A stretch of 55,629 nucleotides of DNA from contig CASEOD010000162.1 of NCBI GenBank assembly GCA_949289445.1, forward strand, positions 1 through 55,629. Direction: 5' to 3'. Position numbers and translations under genes: made by a program. Position 1 is the stretch's first letter. Each line of letters opens with the position of its first letter. The DNA comes from an uncultured Eubacteriales bacterium. GTDB lineage: Bacteria; Bacillota; Clostridia; Peptostreptococcales; Anaerovoracaceae. The notes beneath the pieces were generated by a model. The model was not told the origin of the DNA. It did not search any database and worked only from the letters and a program-made list of their open reading frames with translations. Of the stretch, positions 33,458-41,616 are shown in pieces.

Positions 33458-33462
33458 ACAAT

Positions 33463-35886
33463 ATGCGAATAACAAAGAGAGGGCGTCTGATTTCAATCTG
33501 TACGGTACTGATTCTGGCGCTGGTATTTACATGGCTCCCCTTAGATGACACCTATGCTGTCATGAAAGAAGTGGAAAAGCCTCAGACCACCACCACTTTC
33601 TCTTCAAGCGACACTTTTGAAGACGACTACTGCAAGGCCTCTGTAAAAGGCAAAACCATGACCATCAGTTACCAAACCATGATTCCAAGCTGTGAGTTCA
33701 GAATCGCCCTTTACGGTGTAGTACCGAAAACAGGCTACACTGATCTGGGAATTTATGTGCCGGCAGAGTATAAAGGAACTTCCTCCACAGGAAGATCGAT
33801 CTACGGCTTTGAATACACTATTGATTTTTCTGATCTGGATGTCGATGACGGACAGTATTTTCTCTATCTTTCCTGCATCGAAAATCCGGGCGACACTTAT
33901 GAAACTGCTCCCAACAGCGGCGGTCTCTACAAAAATCTGGTATTCAGTCTGAAAAACGATTCTCCGAAGATTTTCAGATATGATGATGTCATTGCAGAAA
34001 ACAACCGGGTACAGGCTATCGGTGAAGATTACGATCCAAGCTGGTATCTGGATGAATATCTGGAGGATATCCGTTTCACACTGAAAATTCCTGTGACCAC
34101 TGTCTATGAGGATATGACAGCCAGCAAGATCAGCTTTATGCGCCGCATGTCCGATCAGATTACAGCAGGGGCCACAACCGACTACGACAAACTTCTGAAG
34201 ATTTATGAGTATGTCACCAGTGAGTTCTATTACGATTCAGTGGCATTCTCCACTCACTCCTATCAGTATGCCAACCCATACAACAATCTGTATCATCACG
34301 TATACAAAATTCCAAGCGAAAACAGCGACAATCAGGGCCGTGTAGCCACAACATGTCAGGGCTATGCCGCTATTTTCCTTTCTCTGGCGAGAGCACAGGG
34401 CATACCAACCAGATTCGTGTACGGCCACAGGGCCACATCCCCTACCAACAACTGGGAAACAGAGGCAGATATCGGCGTCAAAGACCACTGGTGGGTAGAA
34501 TCCTACGTAAACGGACGCTGGATTTTCATCGATCCGACCATCGGAACCAACAATAAGTATAACAAAAACACAGGTATCTGGCAGTACTTCGGTCTGACCA
34601 ACTACACCTATTTTGATCCGTCCGACGAGCAGATTGCCGTATCCCACATTTATCACAACATCTACCCTGATAAGCGCTGGGGCTATCTCATCACTGACGA
34701 GGCGGAAATCTCCGCAATCAGCGCATTTCTCGAAGCAGAAACAGATGGGGTAAAGAACGGAACCATTCTGAATACGGCATACGATATCAACGACATGACA
34801 ACCTGGGGTGACGGTACGAAATCTCATTTTATGGGTAACGGCTACGGCAACACGACACAGATTCAGTGGAGCTACAGAGGCTTTACAGGAGACGTGGACT
34901 TCTCCGGATTCAAAAAACTGCGCCTTGTTTCCATGCACCACAATAATCTTGAAAACGTGGATCTGCGCAACTGTCCGTCTCTGGAAAACGTTTATCTTTA
35001 CAATAACAACCTGCAGTCGGTCAATCTTGAAAACGACAAGAACCTTCAGTTTGCCAGCATTACCACAGACAACAGCCTGAAGGATGCCTGGCTGTATGCC
35101 AACAATAAAAACATCTATATTCATGCGGAAGATCACGGCAGTTTTTATCTGAAGTACGATATCACAAAGAAAAACAAAGTGGAGCTGAAGTTCAGACCTG
35201 ATATCGGCTATAAAGCAAGCGGTCTTTACAACGGGAACAACAAGAAACTCACATCCTCCGCCACCGGCTATTCCATGAATCCGGGCTGGTACAACTATGA
35301 ACTCAGATTTGTTCTTGACCCTGACAGTTATGTCTACTATCTGTACGAAGGCAGAAACACCTCTACGGTTAAGCCTTATACAAAGGCAGTGCAGGAAAGA
35401 TTAAAGGAACTCGGCTACTATGACGGAGAAATCGACGGTATCTTCGACGAACAGCTTGCGTCTGTGGTCATCGACTTCCAGCGTGTAAATACTATCACCC
35501 GAACCGGAAATGTGGGTGAGAATACCTGGGAGGTTCTTTTCAGCACCGGAGCAAAGAAACGGCCGTCCGATGAAATTCTGCAGCAGATTACCGACTTCAA
35601 CAATCAGAGTGTAACCACAGATGTAACTGTTACAGCGGGAAAAGTTGTCATCACCTGGGAGCTTGCAGATCCTGAAGGCCCTGTACCGACAGGATATCAA
35701 ATCTGGAAATCCACCAAGTCAGACAGCGGTTTCAGTAAGATAGGCTCCACAAAAAACTTCAAGTTTATAAATACGGCAAATCTGAAAAAGGGAACCCGTT
35801 ACTATTACAAGGTAAGAGGCTATAAATCCATTAACGGCAAGATCTACTATACCGCCTATGACAAATTCGATCTGAAGGCAAAATAA
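33463..35886 (+). CDS. Secreted transglutaminase-like protein with peptidoglycan-binding and Fn3 domains
   Basis: An 807-residue exported protein. A signal peptide (hydrophobic core near 12-24) probably ends near YA before VMKE. A beta-rich domain precedes a transglutaminase core with the triad Cys298 (TTCQGYAA), His342 (KDHWWVES) and Asp357 (IDPTIG). A leucine-rich-repeat-like stretch (NNLENVDLRNCPSLENVYLY) follows. A peptidoglycan-binding domain 1 (YTKAVQERLKELGYYDGEID) and a C-terminal fibronectin III domain end it. Likely a wall-bound peptidase or cross-linking enzyme. Start at 33463: GGAGG is nine bases before it. It follows the flavoprotein gene closely. Confidence 0.88.
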   Translation: MRITKRGRLISICTVLILALVFTWLPLDDTYAVMKEVEKPQTTTTFSSSDTFEDDYCKASVKGKTMTISYQTMIPSCEFRIALYGVVPKTGYTDLGIYVPAEYKGTSSTGRSIYGFEYTIDFSDLDVDDGQYFLYLSCIENPGDTYETAPNSGGLYKNLVFSLKNDSPKIFRYDDVIAENNRVQAIGEDYDPSWYLDEYLEDIRFTLKIPVTTVYEDMTASKISFMRRMSDQITAGATTDYDKLLKIYEYVTSEFYYDSVAFSTHSYQYANPYNNLYHHVYKIPSENSDNQGRVATTCQGYAAIFLSLARAQGIPTRFVYGHRATSPTNNWETEADIGVKDHWWVESYVNGRWIFIDPTIGTNNKYNKNTGIWQYFGLTNYTYFDPSDEQIAVSHIYHNIYPDKRWGYLITDEAEISAISAFLEAETDGVKNGTILNTAYDINDMTTWGDGTKSHFMGNGYGNTTQIQWSYRGFTGDVDFSGFKKLRLVSMHHNNLENVDLRNCPSLENVYLYNNNLQSVNLENDKNLQFASITTDNSLKDAWLYANNKNIYIHAEDHGSFYLKYDITKKNKVELKFRPDIGYKASGLYNGNNKKLTSSATGYSMNPGWYNYELRFVLDPDSYVYYLYEGRNTSTVKPYTKAVQERLKELGYYDGEIDGIFDEQLASVVIDFQRVNTITRTGNVGENTWEVLFSTGAKKRPSDEILQQITDFNNQSVTTDVTVTAGKVVITWELADPEGPVPTGYQIWKSTKSDSGFSKIGSTKNFKFINTANLKKGTRYYYKVRGYKSINGKIYYTAYDKFDLKAK

Positions 35887-35905
35887 AGAAAGCGTATACA
35901 ACAAA

Positions 35906-35931
35906 AATCCGCGTCAATGCTCGCGGATTTT
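35906..35931 (+). terminator. Terminator of the transglutaminase gene
   Basis: AATCCGCG/CGCGGATT (35906-35913 and 35922-35929), eight-base loop, then a U-run. Confidence 0.85.
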
Positions 35932-36053
35932 TGTTATGCAGAAAAAATGATTTTTCGTGATGTCAAAAAAGCAGCTTTCCGGCAAAAGCTAAAAAAAATC
36001 TCTATTGCCCGGCACATCCCATAATTCACCCGATATGAAACTCTTCTCTCTTA

Positions 36054-36230
36054 TTAAAAGTTCTGTTCTTTACTTTTTTTTTCGCCGGCACCCATTTTAT
36101 CAAAGAAATATCCAAGTACAAAAGAATTAGGCAAAACAGCAGCGATCACTGCCAGCGTCGGGCTCTCGGTTATAAAAAGTACACTGATTCCCAATATAAG
36201 CGTCAGTACCGGTAAGCAAAATCTCATCAT
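36054..36230 (-). CDS. Small membrane protein of 58 residues, unknown function
   Basis: A short gene that is easily overlooked. It encodes two likely membrane helices (about residues 4-20 and 26-43) and a charged tail ending KKSKEQNF. Support: an excellent GGGGAGG ribosome site five bases before the first of two ATG codons, and a near-consensus promoter 63 bases upstream. Otherwise the 550-base spacer between the transglutaminase and the DUF2007 gene contains only two terminators. No family was recognised; a second start at 36227 is possible. Confidence 0.7.
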   Translation of the reverse strand: MMRFCLPVLTLILGISVLFITESPTLAVIAAVLPNSFVLGYFFDKMGAGEKKSKEQNF

Positions 36231-36292
36231 CTCGTCCTCCCCATATCACAACTGCCTTTGAGCTTGTTCTTCATCATTGTAATTTTTCAATA

Positions 36293-36321
36293 ATTTTAAC
36301 TTAAAACTGTTTTTTTGTCAA
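36293..36321 (-). promoter_or_regulatory. Promoter of the 58-residue membrane protein gene
   Basis: Leftward TTGACA (36316-36321), 17-base spacer, TAAAAT (36293-36298). Confidence 0.8.
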
Positions 36322-36383
36322 TGTATATAATTTAAAAATCTATTTATATTTGCATTACCGAATTTCTTATTCCAAACAATCGT

Positions 36384-36426
36384 AATTGAAAAGCCATAAT
36401 CACCTTCAACAGATGATTACGGCTTT
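36384..36426 (-). terminator. Terminator of the polymer-thrS-DUF2007 operon
   Basis: About thirteen-pair stem, AAAGCCGTAATCA with TGATTATGGCTTT in the leftward RNA (arms 36414-36426 and 36390-36402), then a U-rich tail. Confidence 0.8.
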
Positions 36427-36440
36427 CAGGTAAGTCTTTG

Positions 36441-36719
36441 TTATTCTGTGACCTCACAGTCATCCAGATCTACGGGTACAATGATATTCTCCGCGTCAGA
36501 CAGCTTGTCTTCTGCCACATACAAATCGATGGCATTGCTGGCAGCTGCACTTCCAAAGAAGATTTCCATATAGTTTCCTGCTCCTTCGTACTTTCGAATG
36601 CAGGCAATTCCCTCTGACCGCAGTTTGGATTCCAGAATCTCCGCTTCCATGGCATCAGAGGCAGTAATCAGGTACACGCCGCCTCTCCAGTTTTCCTGTC
36701 TGTCTGTCTTCTTAAACAT
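36441..36719 (-). CDS. DUF2007-like small protein
   Basis: A 92-residue cytosolic protein resembling DUF2007 (putative signal-transducing domain). It has the pattern VYLITASDAMEAEILESKL, a short strand with IACIRKYEG and an acidic C-terminus (VDLDDCEVTE). Members are small ferredoxin-like folds of unknown function. It starts one base after the thrS stop with a weak GGCGG ribosome site, so it is translated with thrS. A role tied to ThrS is not shown. Confidence 0.7.
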   Translation of the reverse strand: MFKKTDRQENWRGGVYLITASDAMEAEILESKLRSEGIACIRKYEGAGNYMEIFFGSAAASNAIDLYVAEDKLSDAENIIVPVDLDDCEVTE

Positions 36720-36720
36720 A

Positions 36721-38466
36721 TTAAACCGCCTTTGTCTTTACTTCCTCAACCAGCTTTTCGATAAATTCGTCGGCAGACATGGTACCCAGTTCACCCACTT
36801 TGGTAGAGCGGACAGAGAGAGTTCCTGCTTCGGCTTCTCTCTCGCCGATGACGCAGATATAGGAAACTCTTTCGTTTCTGGCTTCTCTCAGTTTATAGCC
36901 GATTTTCTCATTTCTCAGATCCAGTTCCACCCTCAGTCCTGCTTCTTCACACTTTGCGGCAATTTCCTTCGCATAATCAGAAAAAGCTTCTGCAACCGTT
37001 AAGAGCTTCACCTGTACAGGCGCCAGCCACAGAGGGAATTTCCCTGCAAAGTGTTCTGTCAGAATACCGATGAAACGCTCAATAGATCCGAAAATTACGC
37101 GGTGTATCATGATCGGTCTGTGTTTTTCATTGTCAGATCCCACATAAGTCAGATCGAATCTCTGCGGCATCTGCATATCCAGCTGAATGGTTCCGCACTG
37201 CCAGGTTCTTCCGATGGAATCCTCCAGATGGAAATCCAGTTTAGGACCGTAGAAAGCGCCGTCCCCCTCGTTGACCACGTAAGGAGCTCCGATCTCTTCC
37301 ATAGCCTGACGGAGTGCATCTTCGGCCATATTCCATTCTTCATCAGTTCCCATGGAATCCTCAGGCCTTGTGGAAAGCTCAATGTGGTATTTGAATCCGA
37401 ACATGCTGTAGACGTCGTCGATAAACTTTGCCACGCCAACAATCTCATCCTTAATCTGCTCCGGCAGCATAAAGATGTGCGCATCGTCCTGTGTGAAGGT
37501 TCTGACTCTCATCAGACCGTGCAGGGCACCGGAAAGTTCATGTCTGTGTACCTGTCCCAGTTCTCCCATTCTGATAGGAAAATCTCTGTAGGACCACATC
37601 TTTCTCTTGTAGCAGAGCATGGAGCCCGGACAGTTCATCGGTTTAATGGCATAATCGGCATCATCGATCTTGGTAAAATACATATTGTCTTTGTAGTGAT
37701 CCCAGTGACCGGAAGTTCTCCAAAGCTGTTCGTTCAGAATCAGAGGAGTCTTGATCTCCTGATATCCTCTCTTTCTGTGCTCAGTTCTCCAGAAGTTTTC
37801 CAGTTCGTTTCTCAGAATCATACCTTTCGGCATAAAGAACGGAAATCCCGGACCCTCCTCAAAGATTGCGAACAGATCCATCTCTTTTCCGATCTTTCTG
37901 TGATCTCTCTTTTTCGCTTCTTCCAGACGGTTGATGTACTCATCCAGTTCTTCCTGACTAGGAAAACAGGTGCCGTAGATTCTCTGCAGCATTTTATTGT
38001 GTTCGTCACCTCTCCAGTAAGCTCCTGCAACACTCATGAGTTTTACTGCTTTAATCTGTCCCGTGGATTCCATATGGGGACCTGCACAGAGATCCACAAA
38101 ATCTCCCTGCTTGTAGAAAGAAATTACCGCATCTTCCGGCAGATCATTGATCAGTTCCACCTTATAGTCTTCATTTCTCTCCTTCATATACTGAAGGGCT
38201 TCTTCTCTCGGCAGTTCAAATCTCTCCAGCTTGTAATTGGCCTGAATGACCTTTTTCATTTCTTTCTGTATTTTCAGAAGATCCTGATCGGAAAGCTTGT
38301 GCTCCATATCGATATCGTAATAAAACCCGTTGTCGATGGCAGGTCCGATTGCCAGTTTTGCATCAGGCCAAAGATTTTTAATGGCCTGTGCCATGATGTG
38401 GGAAGTTGTATGTCTGTATCTCAGTCTGATATCTTCATCTTCAAAGTTTATTTTTTCCTTTGCCAT
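36721..38466 (-). CDS. thrS: Threonyl-tRNA synthetase lacking the N-terminal TGS domain
   Basis: Charges tRNA-Thr; class II synthetase. At 581 residues it is about 60 shorter than usual: it starts directly at the editing domain, with HTTSH at 19-23 and CAGPHMESTG as the other editing-site motif. The catalytic core has KRGYQEIKTP (motif 2 region), MNCPGSM for zinc and the C-terminal HGVA-type anticodon domain. The missing part is the TGS (N1) domain. AAAGGAG precedes the ATG, and no frame extends upstream. It is last but one in the polymer operon, without a T-box. Confidence 0.95.
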   Translation of the reverse strand: MAKEKINFEDEDIRLRYRHTTSHIMAQAIKNLWPDAKLAIGPAIDNGFYYDIDMEHKLSDQDLLKIQKEMKKVIQANYKLERFELPREEALQYMKERNEDYKVELINDLPEDAVISFYKQGDFVDLCAGPHMESTGQIKAVKLMSVAGAYWRGDEHNKMLQRIYGTCFPSQEELDEYINRLEEAKKRDHRKIGKEMDLFAIFEEGPGFPFFMPKGMILRNELENFWRTEHRKRGYQEIKTPLILNEQLWRTSGHWDHYKDNMYFTKIDDADYAIKPMNCPGSMLCYKRKMWSYRDFPIRMGELGQVHRHELSGALHGLMRVRTFTQDDAHIFMLPEQIKDEIVGVAKFIDDVYSMFGFKYHIELSTRPEDSMGTDEEWNMAEDALRQAMEEIGAPYVVNEGDGAFYGPKLDFHLEDSIGRTWQCGTIQLDMQMPQRFDLTYVGSDNEKHRPIMIHRVIFGSIERFIGILTEHFAGKFPLWLAPVQVKLLTVAEAFSDYAKEIAAKCEEAGLRVELDLRNEKIGYKLREARNERVSYICVIGEREAEAGTLSVRSTKVGELGTMSADEFIEKLVEEVKTKAV

Positions 38467-38499
38467 TTTTCTGTTCTCCTTTTCAGTAATATTTCCTAA

Positions 38500-39963
38500 T
38501 TATTCAGAAATGCCGCTGTCGTCAGGGGTTACCGGGGTTTCTGTACCGCCTCCGGTACCACTGCCGCTGCCTGAACCGCTGTCACCGGTACCGCTGCCTG
38601 ATCCACTGCCGCTGCCTGATCCGCTGTCACCGGTACCGCTGCCTGATCCGCTGCCGCTTCCGCCGCTTGTACTTCCGCCTCCGCTACCCGAACCGCTGCC
38701 GCTGCCTGAGCTGCTGCCCGAACCGCTGCCGCTTCCGCCACTTGTACTTCCGCCTCCGGTACTGCTTCCGCTTCCGTCACCTGTGCTGCCGCTTCCGTTC
38801 GGTCCGGTATTCTGATCCTGATTTCCGTCATCGATGACAGGGCTTTCCTGACCGGTATCAATCGGCTTCTGATTACTTACGGATGAATTGATGTTGCTGA
38901 TAATCGTATTGCTGATCATCTGCACTGTATCAGTAGGAACATAGTTTTCCTGTCCGAACATCTCCTGATGCAGTTTTACGGTATTGGAGGCCAGATCATC
39001 AGGAAAGACGTAAGAAATTTCTCCGATGTAACCTCCGGTCAGGTCATACGGCCATCCTGCACCGCTTTTAATATTAAAGTTGACAAGACGCATTGCAAGG
39101 CCCAGCATATCATTATTGGAAAGATTGGTCTGAACCTGCGGAAGCATCTGATCCAGCAGATCATTCAGTTCACCGATGCTCATGGTCTTCAGTTTTTCGA
39201 AAACTTTAGTCAATACAACACGCATACGTTCTGTACGCTTATAGTCATCACCCACACCCTTACGGATTCTCCCGTAGGATACCGCCTGTACACCTTCCAG
39301 CTTCTGCTCTCCGGCCTTTTCTACAAGCTGATAAGTCTTTTGCCCGATATTATTGGCAGTCTGAATGGTATACTTGTTCAACTGCTCAATTTCTTCTTCC
39401 TGCACATCAACGGTGATACCACCCACCGCATTGACAAGATCAGCCACAGCTTTAAAATTCACCACGGCAAACTTGCTGATATTCAGGTCCATTGCCTGGT
39501 TCAGTGAAGACATCATCATGGCAGGACCCCCGTAACGGTTGGCATCTGTGATTTTTCCATAGGTGTCTGTGTCTCCGAATTTCAGATAGGTATCACGATA
39601 GACACTCATCAGTTTAATCTCTCCGGTCTCCTCTTTCAGACTGAGGATCATAATCGCATCGGCGCCGGCTCCCTCAAGATTATCCATATCCCGGCTGTCC
39701 ACACCCAGGAGAAGAATATTGACATATCCGTCTACATCCACACAGGAAAGTTCTTTTTCATCGATCTCAACCCGATCGATCATTCCCAGCTTCGCAAACA
39801 CATAACTGGCGATTCCGATGGCGATAATCAGGATGATCACCAGAGCAATGAGAATCCCTTTCTGCCATCCCTTCAGATTTCTGAACCATCTTCCGAATCG
39901 TTTAAAGATATTCCTTTCATACTTGTTGTTGTGTGCAAAAATTTCATTTTGGCGTCTTGACAT
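38500..39963 (-). CDS. LytR-CpsA-Psr family wall-polymer ligase with Ser/Gly-rich tail
   Basis: A 487-residue LCP enzyme, which transfers lipid-linked wall polymers to peptidoglycan outside the cell. One membrane helix (about 36-58) is followed by the LCP domain: NILLLGVDSRD, SVYRDTYLKF and YGRIRKGVGDDYKRTERM hold the acidic and arginine residues for pyrophosphate and metal. The final ~110 residues are almost only Gly and Ser with Thr and Asp, a low-complexity tail that may span the wall. AGGAG precedes the ATG. It follows the polymer exporter genes, as expected for the last step. Confidence 0.93.
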   Translation of the reverse strand: MSRRQNEIFAHNNKYERNIFKRFGRWFRNLKGWQKGILIALVIILIIAIGIASYVFAKLGMIDRVEIDEKELSCVDVDGYVNILLLGVDSRDMDNLEGAGADAIMILSLKEETGEIKLMSVYRDTYLKFGDTDTYGKITDANRYGGPAMMMSSLNQAMDLNISKFAVVNFKAVADLVNAVGGITVDVQEEEIEQLNKYTIQTANNIGQKTYQLVEKAGEQKLEGVQAVSYGRIRKGVGDDYKRTERMRVVLTKVFEKLKTMSIGELNDLLDQMLPQVQTNLSNNDMLGLAMRLVNFNIKSGAGWPYDLTGGYIGEISYVFPDDLASNTVKLHQEMFGQENYVPTDTVQMISNTIISNINSSVSNQKPIDTGQESPVIDDGNQDQNTGPNGSGSTGDGSGSSTGGGSTSGGSGSGSGSSSGSGSGSGSGGGSTSGGSGSGSGSGTGDSGSGSGSGSGSGTGDSGSGSGSGTGGGTETPVTPDDSGISE

Positions 39964-39981
39964 ATTTTCACTCCTATTCTC

Positions 39982-40758
39982 TTACCCCAGAACCTTGTTT
40001 GTCCCCTTTGCAAGGCGTTCCGCTCTGGCTTTCTGCAAAAAATCCTCGTAGAATTCTATTGCATCATTGATTTCTCCGTCAAAAGTCACTCTGCCCATAC
40101 GCAGAACAATTCCTCTTTTGCAAAAGTTTTTCGCAACATTGGTAGAATGGGTTACAAATAAGAACGTTGCTCCACTATCGACGATTTCATTGATTTTCTG
40201 GTTACACTTCTGTCTGAACTCTTTGTCACCGACACTGAGCGCTTCATCCACAATAAGGATTTCAGGCCTGATATTGGCATTGATGGCAAATCCCAGACGC
40301 GCCTTCATGCCGCTGGAATAGGTTCTTACCGGCTGATCGATGTAATCATCCAGATCTGCAAAATCAATAATTTCTTCCTCCAGAGCCTGAATTTCAGATT
40401 CAGCAATGCCCATCAGCTGCCCTCTTAAATAAATATTCTCTCTTCCCGTAAACTCAGGGTCAAAGCCCGCTGTCAGTTCAAGCAGTGCGCTGACTCTTCC
40501 GTTTACCGTAATCTCACCGCTTGTAGGATATGTTACTCCCGTAATCATCTTCAGAATGGTAGACTTTCCGGCGCCGTTTCTCCCGAACAGAGCTACGGAT
40601 TCTCCTTTCTCGATGGTCAGCGAGACATCGTCGGTAGCCTTTTTCAGCTTGGGTTTAATCCTTCTTGAAAAGATAGAACGAAAACGCTGCTTGTCATTTT
40701 TGTATAATTTATATACCTTTGACACATTTTTAAACTCTATAGCCGTATTATTATCCAT
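39982..40758 (-). CDS. Polymer ABC exporter ATPase, TagH/Wzt-like
   Basis: A 258-residue ATP-binding subunit of a teichoic acid or O-antigen-type exporter. Walker A GRNGAGKST (59-67), signature YSSGM (147-151), Walker B ILIVDEA (167-173) and the switch histidine in FVTHS are present. An inserted basic stretch before Walker A (FSRRIKPKLKK) is typical of the TagH/Wzt group. There is no long carbohydrate-binding C-terminus. AAAGGA precedes the ATG, and the permease gene stands 29 bases upstream. Confidence 0.93.
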   Translation of the reverse strand: MDNNTAIEFKNVSKVYKLYKNDKQRFRSIFSRRIKPKLKKATDDVSLTIEKGESVALFGRNGAGKSTILKMITGVTYPTSGEITVNGRVSALLELTAGFDPEFTGRENIYLRGQLMGIAESEIQALEEEIIDFADLDDYIDQPVRTYSSGMKARLGFAINANIRPEILIVDEALSVGDKEFRQKCNQKINEIVDSGATFLFVTHSTNVAKNFCKRGIVLRMGRVTFDGEINDAIEFYEDFLQKARAERLAKGTNKVLG

Positions 40759-40787
40759 AAATCATTCCTTTTTCACATACCTGCCGT

Positions 40788-41594
40788 TTACAGAACGTCA
40801 GGAATATCCTTTCTGAGCTTCTTGTAAGATCGTACGGCCAGTACGATCATCACCAGATATACGATAACAAAATTCAAAAGCTCCTGAGGCGTTTCCCAGA
40901 ACCATTGTTTATAGATAAAACAGTTCCGATAGCCGTTTGCAATCAGGGTGATTGGATTGAACAGCAAAATGTTCTTAATCCATTCCTGATCGATGCCGTT
41001 GGCATCATACAGAATGCCGGACATCCAGAACAGGGCCGTGGTCATGGACTTCACAAGATTGAGAAAATCCTTGCTGATAGCCGAAAGTACGCCGCTGAAC
41101 AGTCCCCAGCATGTGAGAAACAGGAACATCATCAGCATGTAAAGAGGCAGCTGCAGATAGTAGACATCCGGCATAAACCCGAAGGCCATGAAAATGACGA
41201 TCATGACGATCAGAAGTCCGATATGCACCATAAACAGTGACATGCTGATAAATGTAGGAATCGTACAGATTGGAAATTTGATCTTGGTGATCAGAAATCT
41301 GTATTTTCGCAGTGATCCCGCTCCGCCTGTTATCATATCCCGCATATAAAACCAGGGGATCATTCCCGCAATCAGCCACAGAAAAAAAGGATAATTTCCT
41401 ACGTCCGCACCCTTTCTCAGTCCCACGGAAAAGGCGAACCAGAAAACAAAGATTGTGATTGCAGGACGTATCAGTGCCCAGGACCAGCCAAGGGCAGCAC
41501 CCTTGTAGGTCTTTATCAGTTCCGACTTGGCCAGCTTGACAAGCTGTTTTCGATATTCATAATGCTCTCTCAGTATTTCTTTTAACAGTTTCAC
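40788..41594 (-). CDS. Polymer ABC exporter permease, TagG/Wzm-like
   Basis: A 268-residue ABC-2 membrane subunit with about six helices. It carries the family N-terminal amphipathic stretch (LVKLAKSELIKTYKGAALGWSWALIRP) and the FNPITLIANGYRN segment before the last helices. It exports a lipid-linked polymer together with the ATPase encoded next, to be ligated by the LCP protein. Confidence 0.92.
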   Translation of the reverse strand: MKLLKEILREHYEYRKQLVKLAKSELIKTYKGAALGWSWALIRPAITIFVFWFAFSVGLRKGADVGNYPFFLWLIAGMIPWFYMRDMITGGAGSLRKYRFLITKIKFPICTIPTFISMSLFMVHIGLLIVMIVIFMAFGFMPDVYYLQLPLYMLMMFLFLTCWGLFSGVLSAISKDFLNLVKSMTTALFWMSGILYDANGIDQEWIKNILLFNPITLIANGYRNCFIYKQWFWETPQELLNFVIVYLVMIVLAVRSYKKLRKDIPDVL

Positions 41595-41616
41595 AAAAAA
41601 TCCTTTCCGAGATTCT

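Noticed and set aside
37051..38499. Open frame of 482 codons on the + strand
   Set aside because: Antisense to thrS, low-complexity Phe/His/Ile-rich translation and no start signals.
38467..38499. Possible T-box before thrS
   Set aside because: The gap is only 33 bases and holds just the ribosome site; no T-box sequence is present.
38550..38800. Repetitive DNA resembling a repeat array
   Set aside because: It is in frame in the LCP gene and encodes the Ser/Gly tail; units are irregular and there are no spacers, so it is not a CRISPR array.
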